Assembly (NCBI GenBank): GCA_041395505.1
Contig: JAWLAG010000001.1
Span: 2,480,001 to 2,544,000 of the forward strand
Origin: Steroidobacteraceae bacterium
Lineage (GTDB): Bacteria > Pseudomonadota > Gammaproteobacteria > Steroidobacterales > Steroidobacteraceae
Direction: 5' to 3'
Length of the DNA: 64,000 nt
Shown here: positions 44,674 to 54,116 of the stretch, piece after piece
Position numbering within the stretch: position 1 is the stretch's first letter
Layout of the letters: each line of letters starts with the position of its first letter
Notes under the pieces: generated by a model
Database searches by the model: none
Told to the model about the DNA's origin: nothing
What the model saw: only the letters and a program-made list of their open reading frames with translations
Made by a program: the position numbers and the translations under genes

Positions 44674-45339
44674 CTAGAACGACTTCGTAACGCCAAGAAA
44701 TGCAATGATCAACAACGTCGCGTAAAGCGCGAGCACGTAGCGGATGGCGCTATTGATACCCGCGCTGATGTCGGTCTCGATTTCCGGCTTGCTTCCCTCG
44801 ACGGCAAGCCGGGCGAAAGCCGGTGCGACAGGTCGAAACGCATGGTCGATCCCGATCGCCAGCGCGAAGATGGTTGCGAAGAGCGTCACCTTCAGGGCGA
44901 GCCAGGCAGGCGGAAATGGTCCCGAACCGAGCAGCGATGCCACTCCCGCGCCGCCTATGCCAAGCATTGCGAGCGCCTGAAAAGCGAGGTGCAGGCGATT
45001 GAGACGCTCGGCGCGCGCGGTGCCAGCGCTTTTCCCCAATTGAACCAGCAGGACAATCCAGGTTGCGGCAATCAACCACGCCAGCGCCTGCCAGACGGCA
45101 GGTATATCGACATAGCCGCCGGCGTCACACAGAGCGAGGCCTACGGGGAACATCAGCGCGAAGCAGATGCGCGGCGTCGTATCGATAACCAGCGCCATCT
45201 TCAGGGAAAATGCCCGTTCGGCGAAGGACAAACTTGCTGTGCGCGCGACGCGTGCGAGCAAAAATACGCCGAGATCCGCACCGAGCCAATAAACGAACAG
45301 CAGGATATGAATGAACACCCAGATCTTGTACTCGGACAT
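44674..45339 (-). CDS. Integral membrane protein of unknown function, CopD-like helices
   Basis: A 221-residue protein with about six transmembrane helices. Helix 1 reads IWVFIHILLFVYWLGADLGVFLL; the histidine and the WLGADLG pattern recall CopD/DUF2214-type membrane proteins, in which such histidines can bind haem or metal. There is no other recognisable motif. It is convergent with the small transporter and 33 bp after the lipoprotein gene on the same strand. Confidence 0.65.
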   Translation of the reverse strand: MSEYKIWVFIHILLFVYWLGADLGVFLLARVARTASLSFAERAFSLKMALVIDTTPRICFALMFPVGLALCDAGGYVDIPAVWQALAWLIAATWIVLLVQLGKSAGTARAERLNRLHLAFQALAMLGIGGAGVASLLGSGPFPPAWLALKVTLFATIFALAIGIDHAFRPVAPAFARLAVEGSKPEIETDISAGINSAIRYVLALYATLLIIAFLGVTKSF

Positions 45340-45372
45340 GTCTGCTCCACACGCCCGACAAAGACGCTTGAG

Positions 45373-45954
45373 TTAATGTGCGGGCGGGCCTGAAAAGTAG
45401 AAATCGTACTCTTTTTTGAGTTCGAGCAGCTTGCTGTCCTTGGCCGCGGCGATCGTGAATTCACCAGCCGTAGACTTCACCCAATCGAGCCCCTCCTGGC
45501 CAAGACCATAGGTGGGATCGTTCTGATTCGCCCAAATGTTGATCGCGCGCGTGAACCCTTTCTGGTACTCATAGGAAGCGACGGGTTCGCCATGGACCAG
45601 CACCTCGTAGCTGACGATCAAGCTGTTCTTGGTTACCACCGGCAACAGACCAAGGGTGCCGCCCGCAAGCACTGCGGACAATGCGCCGGCCGCCTTGCCG
45701 CCGGCCGTCGGCTGTAGAGTGTGCGTGATGCGCAACGTTATCGGACTGCCCACCAGTTCCTTGTCCAGATTCCTGAACGCCGCGTGGGTCTTGATGATAT
45801 CCAGCAGCTCCTGGCTTGCGACGGAACTGGCATAGTTCATCGCCGGCAGGCCCGCGTCGGACTCCTCTGCGCCGACCGGGCAGGCCGAGACCGCCAAGGC
45901 CACGAAGAGGATGGAGATTTTCATTCTGCGCATGTTCTGTATGCAGTTGTTCAT
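45373..45954 (-). CDS. Exported lipoprotein of unknown function
   Basis: About 193 residues with a signal peptide MRRMKISILFVALAVSAC containing a lipobox-like VSAC, so it is probably lipid-anchored. The mature part contains a glycine-rich hydrophobic stretch (AAGALSAVLAGGTLGLLPVV) and a C-terminal helix. The ATG at 45954 overlaps the stop of the upstream protease gene (ATGA, 45951-45954), making translational coupling likely; alternatives at 45933 and 45924 give a shorter leader. No family recognised. Confidence 0.65.
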   Translation of the reverse strand: MNNCIQNMRRMKISILFVALAVSACPVGAEESDAGLPAMNYASSVASQELLDIIKTHAAFRNLDKELVGSPITLRITHTLQPTAGGKAAGALSAVLAGGTLGLLPVVTKNSLIVSYEVLVHGEPVASYEYQKGFTRAINIWANQNDPTYGLGQEGLDWVKSTAGEFTIAAAKDSKLLELKKEYDFYFSGPPAH

Positions 45955-47171
45955 TGATAGCAACTCAGTTGCACGACTGCGCCGAGCGCCGCGTCATTGG
46001 CGGTGCGCATGCCGCCGGCCTCAGCGGGCGCCACTTCCGTGAATTCGATATTCGATTTCCTGAGGAACATCGCGGCGTACCGTGCGTCCAGTGCGAAATT
46101 GACGTTCTGCGGCAGGACGCCATCCTTGATCAGACGAGCGGCATTCAAGGTGCCAACCGTCACTCCAAGCAATTCTCCGGCATCGGAGACGACCGGTCCG
46201 CCGCTCGCACCGGGCTGGATCGGCGCAGAGAACTGGAATATCCCCATGGAGCCTTTCAGCCCGCCGCTTGCACTCACATTGCCGCGCGTCAGATTGGGCG
46301 AAGCAGCAAGGAGACCCTGTAACGGATAGCCGACGTTGGTGACAGCCTCGCCGAGCATGACCTCTTCCCCCTGCCGAAAAGGCAGGGCCTTGTCCGTCGC
46401 CTGTCCAGAGTCGACCACTGCGAGATCGAGCAAGCGACTCTCGGCACGCAACAAGACCGGAAATTTCTTGTCGTCTTTCTTGCCTTCGATGACGAGGCAG
46501 TTGTCGAGCACATGGGCCGCCGTCAACAGCTGGCCACCCGAATTGATGAAAAATGCCGTGCCGGTGCTGACAGGATCATCGCGATTGACAATGAGATCGC
46601 GATTGATTGCGCTCATCTTTGCATTCGCGGGAAATTTCTCTGCCGATGGCTTCAGCTCGGTCAACAGATGCACGAGTATCTGTTGCATCGCCTTGCCCGA
46701 TGCGGCGTGGAAGCCACCGCCCGGCCCCCCGGCGTTGATACCGACGGATTGGGTTTCGGTGCCAGTGAGTACTTCCTTGGCATCCGCCGCGAACACCTTG
46801 TACGCCATTTCGAGGCGCAGGGTTCCGCCTTGCACACTCCATTTTGGATCGAGGTCGACCAGCAGGCCGTAACCGTCGTCCTGGGTAAAGTCAACCGCTG
46901 CGGTTTGCGAGAAGAACCGCTGGCTTTCGGAGTCCCGCGCATTTCGAAGTGCGCGGCCCGGTTCGACCCACAGGCCAAGGCTACTGACGTAGAAACGCGT
47001 TTCGAGCTCGCCCGCAGGCAGATAAATGGCAAGCCGCGTGTCATTGGGAACGACGACATCCTTCGGCAATTTCACGCCTTTCGGCAATGTACTCTGAGTA
47101 GCAGCAAACAACGGCGCTACGCCGAGGAGACAAAGGCAAACCAAAAGGCTATGTGTTCGAGATCGGGGCAT
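45951..47171 (-). CDS. Exported S1C-type serine protease (trypsin-like)
   Basis: A 406-residue protein with a signal peptide (to about FAATQ). The first half is a beta-rich region without assigned family; the second is a trypsin-fold domain with His220 (LLTAAHVLDN), an Asp in LLDLAVVDSG and Ser323 (QPGASGGPVV), the order and spacing of HtrA-like proteases, but no PDZ domain follows. Therefore a specific periplasmic processing role is more likely than general chaperone-protease activity. It is coupled to the downstream lipoprotein gene. Confidence 0.85.
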   Translation of the reverse strand: MPRSRTHSLLVCLCLLGVAPLFAATQSTLPKGVKLPKDVVVPNDTRLAIYLPAGELETRFYVSSLGLWVEPGRALRNARDSESQRFFSQTAAVDFTQDDGYGLLVDLDPKWSVQGGTLRLEMAYKVFAADAKEVLTGTETQSVGINAGGPGGGFHAASGKAMQQILVHLLTELKPSAEKFPANAKMSAINRDLIVNRDDPVSTGTAFFINSGGQLLTAAHVLDNCLVIEGKKDDKKFPVLLRAESRLLDLAVVDSGQATDKALPFRQGEEVMLGEAVTNVGYPLQGLLAASPNLTRGNVSASGGLKGSMGIFQFSAPIQPGASGGPVVSDAGELLGVTVGTLNAARLIKDGVLPQNVNFALDARYAAMFLRKSNIEFTEVAPAEAGGMRTANDAALGAVVQLSCYQ

Positions 47172-47275
47172 TGATGACTCGGTGACCGGTTCGACGCTGG
47201 GCTGTGTACTTAGTTATCATATCTGTCCCACGCCTGCCCGCTATGTGGGCCAGGTCACAGACGGACCGCCTAGCA

Positions 47276-49021
47276 ATGCAACTAGCGCACACTCGATCAG
47301 GCACTGCAGCAGGATTGTCATTTGCACCATGCCTGTCGGGTGTCTTTCTCGTGCTTGCAAGCGGGTGCCAGAGCCAACCGCGAATGCCGCAGGCCGATGT
47401 TGTGTTGCGCGGCGAGCACATCATTACCATGGAGCCGGACCCGAACAAGGTCCGTGTCGTCGCAGTGAAGGACGATCGCATCGTCTACACGGGCGCCGAC
47501 CCGATGGCGCAATGGCGCGTCGGCCCCGGAACCCGGATTGTGGATCTCGATGAACAGGCACTGGTGCCCGGACTGATCGATGCGCACGGGCACTTCAGTG
47601 CGACGGCCAGCACCATCGATTTCGTCAATCTCGCATCACCGCCAGTGGGTCGGGTTCGCTCGATTGGCGAGGTGATCGCAGCGCTCAAGGATCGGCTGGC
47701 GACCAAGCCGCCGGCACCGGGAAAATGGCTTCTCGGTTTTGGCTACGACGATTCACTGCTTCAGGAGTTGCGTCACCCCGATCGCGACGATCTCGACCAG
47801 GTTTCCGCGGAGGTGCCCATTCTGATCATGCATGTCTCAGGTCATCTGGCAGCGGTCAATTCCGCGGCCCTGGCGGCAGCGGGCATCGATGCGAAAACAC
47901 CCGATCCTGCCGGCGGTGTCATCCGACGCCGTGCTGGCAACCTTGAACCGAACGGCGTCCTCGAAGAGGCTGCAGCCATGAATCTCATGCGCGCGAGAAC
48001 GCTCGACGCAGCGGGGAGCGAGTTCGCTCGGCAGCTGGACGATGCGGCCGAACTCTATGCGAGCCATGGAATTACCACGGCGCAGGACGGTGCAATCTCT
48101 CCCGCCGCCGTTGCCGCGTATCGTGCGACGCTCGAGGGTCACACATTGCCAATCGACGTGGTCGGCTACGTGCACAGTGCGACGCTCGATCGCCGCACGT
48201 TTGAGGACTTGCGCGTCGAATCGACTTACCACAATGGTTTTCGCGTGGGCGGCATCAAGTTCACGCTGGATGGCTCGCCGCAAGGACGCACGGCATGGCT
48301 GAGCCAACCCTACGACGAAGGCCCGCCCGGCGTGCCGTCGAACTATGTAGCCTACCCCACCATGCTCCCAGACGAGTATCGTGCGCGGGTTGCACAATGT
48401 CTGCACCGCAAGTTACCCGTATTGGTCCACGCCAATGGTGATGCAGCCATCGACTTGTTGATCGACGGCGTTCGCAGGGCAATCACCGCCGAACCCGCGC
48501 CCGATCATCGCACCGTCGCCATCCATGCGCAGTTGATGCGTGCCGATCAGCTCGATGCGGCGAAGGAGCTCGGGATCGTGCCGTCGTTTTTCTCCGCGCA
48601 CACTTTTTTCTGGGGCGACTGGCATTTGCGCAGTTTTGGCACGAAGCGCGGTGAGAATATCAGTCCCACCGGTTGGGCCCGGCAACGCGGTATGCGCTTT
48701 ACCGTGCACAATGATGCGCCTGTCGTGCCGCCGGACATGATGCGTCTTCTGTGGGCGACCGTGAATCGGCAGACACGCTCGGGTCATCTCATAGGAGCAG
48801 AGCAACGCATATCTGCGCTCGAGGCGCTGCGCGCGATGACACTCGACGCAGCATGGCAGTATTTCGAGGAGGATGAGAAAGGCTCTATTGCCGTCGGTAA
48901 ACGGGCTGACCTGGTAATCCTGGGCGCCGATCCGACGGACGTGGCGCCCGACCAGCTCGCCGACATCGAGGTCATTGAGACCTTTGCACGCGGGCGAAGC
49001 GTCTATCGCCGTCCGCACTAG
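47276..49021 (+). CDS. Lipoprotein amidohydrolase (YtcJ-like, amidohydrolase_3)
   Basis: A 581-residue metal hydrolase. From the ATG at 47276 there is a signal with the lipobox LASGC, so the protein is probably membrane-anchored on the periplasmic side. Metal-site motifs are LVPGLIDAHGHFS, then HVSGHLAAVN, HANGDAAID, AIHAQLM and VHNDAPVVPPD, followed by the closing PLP-like segment SIAVGKRADLVILGADP. YtcJ-type hydrolases cleave diverse amides; substrate unknown. A longer in-frame start at 47204 lies upstream but gives a poor leader. Confidence 0.85.
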   Translation: MQLAHTRSGTAAGLSFAPCLSGVFLVLASGCQSQPRMPQADVVLRGEHIITMEPDPNKVRVVAVKDDRIVYTGADPMAQWRVGPGTRIVDLDEQALVPGLIDAHGHFSATASTIDFVNLASPPVGRVRSIGEVIAALKDRLATKPPAPGKWLLGFGYDDSLLQELRHPDRDDLDQVSAEVPILIMHVSGHLAAVNSAALAAAGIDAKTPDPAGGVIRRRAGNLEPNGVLEEAAAMNLMRARTLDAAGSEFARQLDDAAELYASHGITTAQDGAISPAAVAAYRATLEGHTLPIDVVGYVHSATLDRRTFEDLRVESTYHNGFRVGGIKFTLDGSPQGRTAWLSQPYDEGPPGVPSNYVAYPTMLPDEYRARVAQCLHRKLPVLVHANGDAAIDLLIDGVRRAITAEPAPDHRTVAIHAQLMRADQLDAAKELGIVPSFFSAHTFFWGDWHLRSFGTKRGENISPTGWARQRGMRFTVHNDAPVVPPDMMRLLWATVNRQTRSGHLIGAEQRISALEALRAMTLDAAWQYFEEDEKGSIAVGKRADLVILGADPTDVAPDQLADIEVIETFARGRSVYRRPH

Positions 49022-49074
49022 CGGCGCCGAGACCCGGGGGTTACGCATTACCCGGTACCGCAGTTGGACGACGC

Positions 49075-49103
49075 TTGCGCCATTAATTATTTATCTGTAT
49101 AAA
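49075..49103 (+). promoter_or_regulatory. Promoter giving a likely leaderless mRNA for the TetR gene
   Basis: TTGCGC (49075-49080), a 17-bp spacer, then TATAAA (49098-49103). The predicted start point is about 49110, which is the A of the ATG at 49110. No ribosome-binding site precedes that ATG. Inferred from the sequence only. Confidence 0.6.
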
Positions 49104-49113
49104 TAATTAATGG
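49080..49113. promoter_or_regulatory. Perfect palindromic operator overlapping promoter and start codon
   Basis: Arms of 15 bp at 49080-49094 and 49099-49113 (second arm ATAAATAATTAATGG) match exactly around the 4-bp spacer CTGT. The AT-rich core is unlike the surrounding GC-rich DNA. It covers the spacer and -10 element and ends in the ATG of the TetR-family gene, so bound repressor would block its own transcription. Confidence 0.8.
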
Positions 49114-49760
49114 ACTCCAGTACATCGGCGCGTTCGCAGCGTCGACGCGGACCGCGTGGCCAGGACGCGGCGATCAAGACGGCCCTGTTGGAGGCCGGCG
49201 CGTCGCTCTACGCAACCAAAGGCCTGGCGCCCATATCCCTGCGGGAAATCGCCGATGGCGCCCGCGTCAACCCGGCCATGGTGCGCTACTACTTCAAGGA
49301 CCGGCACGGCTTTCTCGGCGCGTTGCTTGACTACGGCTACGAGGCGGTCCTGCGCGAAGCACGCACCCACGCCGAAGTGGCACCGTCGGATCTCGAGAAC
49401 CTCTTGAGCGGAATTTTCCGGGCCGTATCAGACAGGCCGTGGTTGCCGATTCTGCTCATGCAGACCGTACTTGGCGGCAGTGAATTGCGCGACGCGTTCA
49501 TCAATCAGCACGTCCCCCGAATGCGCGCGACCTTGCGTGATGCCCTGCAGCGTGCGGCCGGAGCGGGCGATTTGCGTCGCGACCTGGATCCTGATCTCGC
49601 GTTGCTCACGCTGGTGTCCATGATGTTCTTTCCCCAGGTCGCACGCCCTGTGGTCAGTCGCGCATTTGGAGTCACGGTTGATCGCCAATTCGGCGAACGT
49701 CTTGCAGGTTTTGCAACGCAATTGCTCTGCAGCAATTCGGCGGGCGGGCGGCGATGTTGA
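49110..49760 (+). CDS. TetR family transcriptional regulator
   Basis: A 216-residue repressor: after a basic N-terminus (RSQRRRGPRG) the TetR helix-turn-helix is ALLEAGASLYATKGLAPISLREIADGARVNPAMVRYYFKDRHGFLGAL, followed by an effector-binding helical domain. The ATG at 49110 lies inside the palindrome and at the predicted transcription start, implying leaderless translation. The last codons overlap the membrane-fusion gene by 7 bp, so it probably controls the ABC exporter that follows, as well as itself. Confidence 0.92.
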   Translation: MDSSTSARSQRRRGPRGQDAAIKTALLEAGASLYATKGLAPISLREIADGARVNPAMVRYYFKDRHGFLGALLDYGYEAVLREARTHAEVAPSDLENLLSGIFRAVSDRPWLPILLMQTVLGGSELRDAFINQHVPRMRATLRDALQRAAGAGDLRRDLDPDLALLTLVSMMFFPQVARPVVSRAFGVTVDRQFGERLAGFATQLLCSNSAGGRRC

Positions 49761-50719
49761 AACACACCCGCGTGTTGGGCGCACTCGCCCTGGCAGGGGC
49801 CCTGATGGCCTGCAGCGCGTCCGATGATCAAGCCGTTGCGGTTGGTACGCTGGAACGCGATCGAATTGACATCGTGGCAGATTCGAATGAACCCATCATC
49901 GCCATGAATGTCCGGGAAGGTGATCACGTCACGGCAGGTATGCCGCTGCTGCAACAGGATACGGCTCGGCTGGATGTGGCGCTCGCGCAGGCAGTGGCGA
50001 CGCGGGATGCCGCCAGAGCACGCCTGACCGAAGCCGAGCGAGGTCCGCGCGCGAAGGAAATCGCTCAAGGAAGGGCCCGGCTCGCGCAGGCCACGAGTGC
50101 CGCTGCAACTGCAAAGTCAGAACTGGACCGCGAGCGTTCCCTGTTAGCGCAGCGGCTGACCTCTGCCAATCGACTCGACCAGTTGCAAGGCAACTACGAG
50201 CAGGCTCGCGCCCAGCAGCGCGAAGTCCAGGCCGCACTCGACATTCTGCTTGAAGGCACGCGCAGCGAAGTCGTCGATCAGGCGCGCGATGATCTGGCTG
50301 CAGCGGAGGCCGCGGCAAAATTGCTGGCTATCAGCGTGGAACGTGCAACATCGCGAGCCACGCGCGACGGAGTTGTCGAGGCCCTGCCCTATCAAGTTGG
50401 CGAGCGACCGACCGTCGGTTCGCCCGTAGCGCGCGTCCTTGCCGCCGATCGGATCTATGCCCGTGTCCACATACCGGAGATCGTGCGCACGCGGCTCTCC
50501 ATCGGTGCAGTCGCCGAAGTGACCGTCGACGGTCACGACGACAATTACCGAGGCACGATACATTGGATTGCATCGGAGGCCTCGTTTACACCCTACTATG
50601 CACTCACGGAGCATGACCGCGGCCGGCTGAGCTACCTTGCCGAGATCGATCTCGATCCCGACGTGGGCGCAAACCTCCCGAGTGGAATACCGGTGCAGGT
50701 CCACTTCCCGCAGCCGTGA
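49754..50719 (+). CDS. HlyD-type membrane-fusion lipoprotein of an ABC exporter
   Basis: A 321-residue periplasmic adaptor with a lipobox (LAGALMAC), so probably lipid-anchored in the inner membrane. The biotinyl-lipoyl-like hairpin starts at VREGDHVTAGMPLLQQD, a coiled coil spans about 75-165 (DAARARLTEAERGPRAKEIAQGRARLAQ), and SRATRDGVVEALPYQVGERP returns to the beta domain. The layout is like YbhG. It belongs to an operon with an ABC ATPase and permease and would link them to an outer-membrane channel encoded elsewhere. Confidence 0.9.
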   Translation: MLKHTRVLGALALAGALMACSASDDQAVAVGTLERDRIDIVADSNEPIIAMNVREGDHVTAGMPLLQQDTARLDVALAQAVATRDAARARLTEAERGPRAKEIAQGRARLAQATSAAATAKSELDRERSLLAQRLTSANRLDQLQGNYEQARAQQREVQAALDILLEGTRSEVVDQARDDLAAAEAAAKLLAISVERATSRATRDGVVEALPYQVGERPTVGSPVARVLAADRIYARVHIPEIVRTRLSIGAVAEVTVDGHDDNYRGTIHWIASEASFTPYYALTEHDRGRLSYLAEIDLDPDVGANLPSGIPVQVHFPQP

Positions 50720-50720
50720 A

Positions 50721-51659
50721 ATGCAGGCCGATTATGCAGTCGAAGCGCATGGATTGACGCGCCGCTTTGGCGATCTCACGGCTGTCGATGCGGTCGACCT
50801 TCAAATGTCGCGCGGACAGATCCATGGTTTCCTGGGACCCAACGGCTCCGGCAAATCAACCACCATCCGCATGCTTTGCGGCCTGCTGACACCGAGCGCG
50901 GGCCGTGCACGGGTACTCGGATTGGACGTTCCGGCGGACGCCGAGCGGCTGCGCCGCCAAATCGGCTACATGACACAGAAATTCTCGCTGTACGACGATC
51001 TGACAGTTCGTGAGAACCTCGCATTTCTCGCAGACATCTACCAATTGCCGTCGTCGCGGCGACGCACTCGTATCGACGCGCAAATGACGCGATACGATCT
51101 GACCAGCCAGGCACGACAACTTGCTGGCACCCTGAGCGGAGGCCAGAAGCAGCGACTTGCGCTCGCCGCCGCCACTTTGCATGAACCCGAATTGCTGTTT
51201 CTCGATGAGCCCACCAGCGCAGTCGACCCCGAGAGTCGTCGACAGTTCTGGGAAGCATTGTTTGAAATGGCCGATCGCGGAATCACTTTGCTCGTCTCGA
51301 CACATTTCATGGATGAAGCCGAGCGTTGCCACACCCTCGCCATTCTCGATCGCGGCCGCCTGGTGCGCTCCGGCGCACCGCAAGCGCTGATGAACGAGAT
51401 CGATGCGACCATCATAGAAATCGACGCACCGCGGCCGCGGACCCTGCGCGAGTTCCTGGTTGGCCAGCCGGGCGTGATCAGCATCGCGCAACTCGGCAAT
51501 CGACTGCGCGTATTGATCGACAAGGGCATGGCGGAACCGCTCGTAGTTCTGCGAGGCGCGATTGCCCAGTCCACCCAGGACGCCCACCTCGAGATCGTGC
51601 GACCGAATCTCGAGGATGTCTTCATCATGGCGACCCGCCATGGGTTGTCCGGGTCATGA
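50721..51659 (+). CDS. ABC exporter ATP-binding protein
   Basis: A 312-residue ATPase with Walker A GPNGSGKST, the signature LSGGQKQR, Walker B LLFLDEPTSAVDPE and the switch histidine in VSTHFMDEAE. About 80 residues follow the ATPase core, as in YbhF/CcmA-type multidrug ATPases. The ATG at 50721 begins one base after the adaptor stop, and the gene overlaps the permease gene by 4 bp (ATGA at 51656). It powers export together with the permease. Confidence 0.93.
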   Translation: MQADYAVEAHGLTRRFGDLTAVDAVDLQMSRGQIHGFLGPNGSGKSTTIRMLCGLLTPSAGRARVLGLDVPADAERLRRQIGYMTQKFSLYDDLTVRENLAFLADIYQLPSSRRRTRIDAQMTRYDLTSQARQLAGTLSGGQKQRLALAAATLHEPELLFLDEPTSAVDPESRRQFWEALFEMADRGITLLVSTHFMDEAERCHTLAILDRGRLVRSGAPQALMNEIDATIIEIDAPRPRTLREFLVGQPGVISIAQLGNRLRVLIDKGMAEPLVVLRGAIAQSTQDAHLEIVRPNLEDVFIMATRHGLSGS

Positions 51660-52744
51660 GCGCATTCTCGCTGGCGCGCACGCTGGCAATTGCCCGCAAG
51701 GAGTTTCGCCACCTGCGTCGCGACCGACTTACGGGCGGAATGATCGCTGGCATCCCGATCGTCATGACGCTGCTTTTTGGTTTTGCGATCAACAATGACG
51801 TGCGCCACCTGCGCGCCGCCGCGGTTGACGACGCCGGTACATCAGCGTCGAGAGCGTTGATCGCAGACACGGCGGCAAGCCAGGTCGTTGATTTCATCGC
51901 GTCAGCGCAGTCAGTCGCGGATCTCGAAGACATGCTGGCAGAGGGCACGATCGCGGTCGGCCTGTATATTCCCCCGGACTTCGAAATGCGTCGCTTGCGC
52001 GGCGATCGTCCGCTGGCGCAGCTGTTGATCGATGGCAGCGATCCAATCATTTCGGGCGCGGCCCGTGGCCTCGAGCGCATGCCGGTCGATCGCGGACGTG
52101 CCGTACAACTGTTCGAGTCACGTCTGTTCTACAACCCGGAGCGACGCTCTGCCATCTTCATCGTGCCGGGACTTCTGGGCGTGATCCTTACACTGACGAT
52201 GGTACTGTTTACATCAATTGCCATCGTCCGCGAACGTGAACGCGGCAATCTCGAGCTGTTGATCACCACGCCCGTTCGCAGCCTGGAACTGATGGTCGGC
52301 AAGATCCTGCCCTATGTCGCCATCGGCTATGTGCAGATCAGCCTGATCCTGCTCCTGGGTGTGGGACTTTTCCATGTGCCAGTACGGGGCAGCGTCGGCG
52401 AACTGTATGTCGCCGCGGGCATCTTCGTGATATCCGTACTGACCCTGGGCCTTGCAATCTCGACACTCGCGAAGACGCAATTCCAGGCCTTTCAAATGAC
52501 CTTCGTCACCTTTCTGCCACAACTGCTGCTGTCCGGATACATGTTTCCCTTCGAAGGCATGCCACGGGCCGCGCGCTATCTTGCCGAGATCTTTCCCATT
52601 ACACATTTCTTGCGCATCGTACGCGGCATCCTGTTGCGCGGCGCCGAGCTTGCCGATCTCTACCGGCAGATATGGCCGCTGGCGCTCTTCTTTGTAATTG
52701 TCATTACTTTCGCGACGTTACGCTTCAGAAAGCGCCTGGACTGA
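51656..52744 (+). CDS. ABC-2 type exporter permease
   Basis: A 362-residue permease of the ABC-2/YbhR-YbhS type: an N-terminal helix (IAGIPIVMTLLFGFAINND), a large periplasmic loop (about 50-165), then five helices starting at RRSAIFIVPGLLGVILTLTMVLFTSIAIVRERERGNLELLITTPV. Only one permease gene is present, so it likely works as a homodimer, unlike systems with two permeases. Substrate unknown; TetR control suggests a toxic compound. Confidence 0.92.
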   Translation: MSAFSLARTLAIARKEFRHLRRDRLTGGMIAGIPIVMTLLFGFAINNDVRHLRAAAVDDAGTSASRALIADTAASQVVDFIASAQSVADLEDMLAEGTIAVGLYIPPDFEMRRLRGDRPLAQLLIDGSDPIISGAARGLERMPVDRGRAVQLFESRLFYNPERRSAIFIVPGLLGVILTLTMVLFTSIAIVRERERGNLELLITTPVRSLELMVGKILPYVAIGYVQISLILLLGVGLFHVPVRGSVGELYVAAGIFVISVLTLGLAISTLAKTQFQAFQMTFVTFLPQLLLSGYMFPFEGMPRAARYLAEIFPITHFLRIVRGILLRGAELADLYRQIWPLALFFVIVITFATLRFRKRLD

Positions 52745-52811
52745 CATGTATACCAGCTGCCATCACAGGCTCGGCGACGCTGGCCACTTGAAATGACCTT
52801 GGCGCACCCCC

Positions 52812-53552
<741 letters not shown>

Positions 53553-54110
53553 GTGCACGCACTGCTGGCTGTAACCGGGCGATTCCAGCCGCTGCATAAT
53601 GATCATCTGCAGCTGTTGCGTATTGCGTTCGACAATGCCGAACGCGTTATCATCGGAATCACCAATCCGGAGCCGGGGCGTGCCCAAATGCATCCGGCCA
53701 GCTCGCACAGGCACCAACGACACGCCAATCCCCTGACCTTCGAGCAACGCCGACTGTTGGTGTCCACCGTGCTCGACAGTTACGGCTGGGCAGTTGACCG
53801 TTACAGCATCGTCGCCTTTCCATTGGAGGATCCGTCCAAGTGGTCGATGCTGATTCCCATCACGGCCACACAGCTGGTGCGGGTGTTCAGTGACTGGGAG
53901 CGCGACAAAGCGCGTTCATTTGCGGCGCTCGGCTACAGCACCTGGGTAATCCAGGGCGATCCCGATAACCGCATCAGCGCGAGCAACGTACGCCGCCTGA
54001 TGCGACAGAATGGCCACTGGCGACAGTACGTGCACCCGGCTGCCTACGCGCTGCTCCTCGAATGGCAAAGTGCTATGCTTGCGCACCAGGAGAGTTGTCC
54101 GGACATTTAA
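53553..54110 (+). CDS. NadM-like nucleotidylyltransferase (archaeal-type NMN adenylyltransferase)
   Basis: A 185-residue protein with the nucleotidyltransferase motif GRFQPLHNDHL (His15, His18) and the C-terminal ISASNVRRLM signature of the NadM group. It would transfer AMP (or CMP) from an NTP to a phosphorylated acceptor; the classical acceptor is NMN, giving NAD+. A few homologues in phosphonate biosynthesis use CTP, so substrate should not be assumed. The start is GTG, immediately after the previous stop, and the next gene begins 6 bp after its stop. Confidence 0.82.
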   Translation: MHALLAVTGRFQPLHNDHLQLLRIAFDNAERVIIGITNPEPGRAQMHPASSHRHQRHANPLTFEQRRLLVSTVLDSYGWAVDRYSIVAFPLEDPSKWSMLIPITATQLVRVFSDWERDKARSFAALGYSTWVIQGDPDNRISASNVRRLMRQNGHWRQYVHPAAYALLLEWQSAMLAHQESCPDI

Positions 54111-54116
54111 TTCCAA

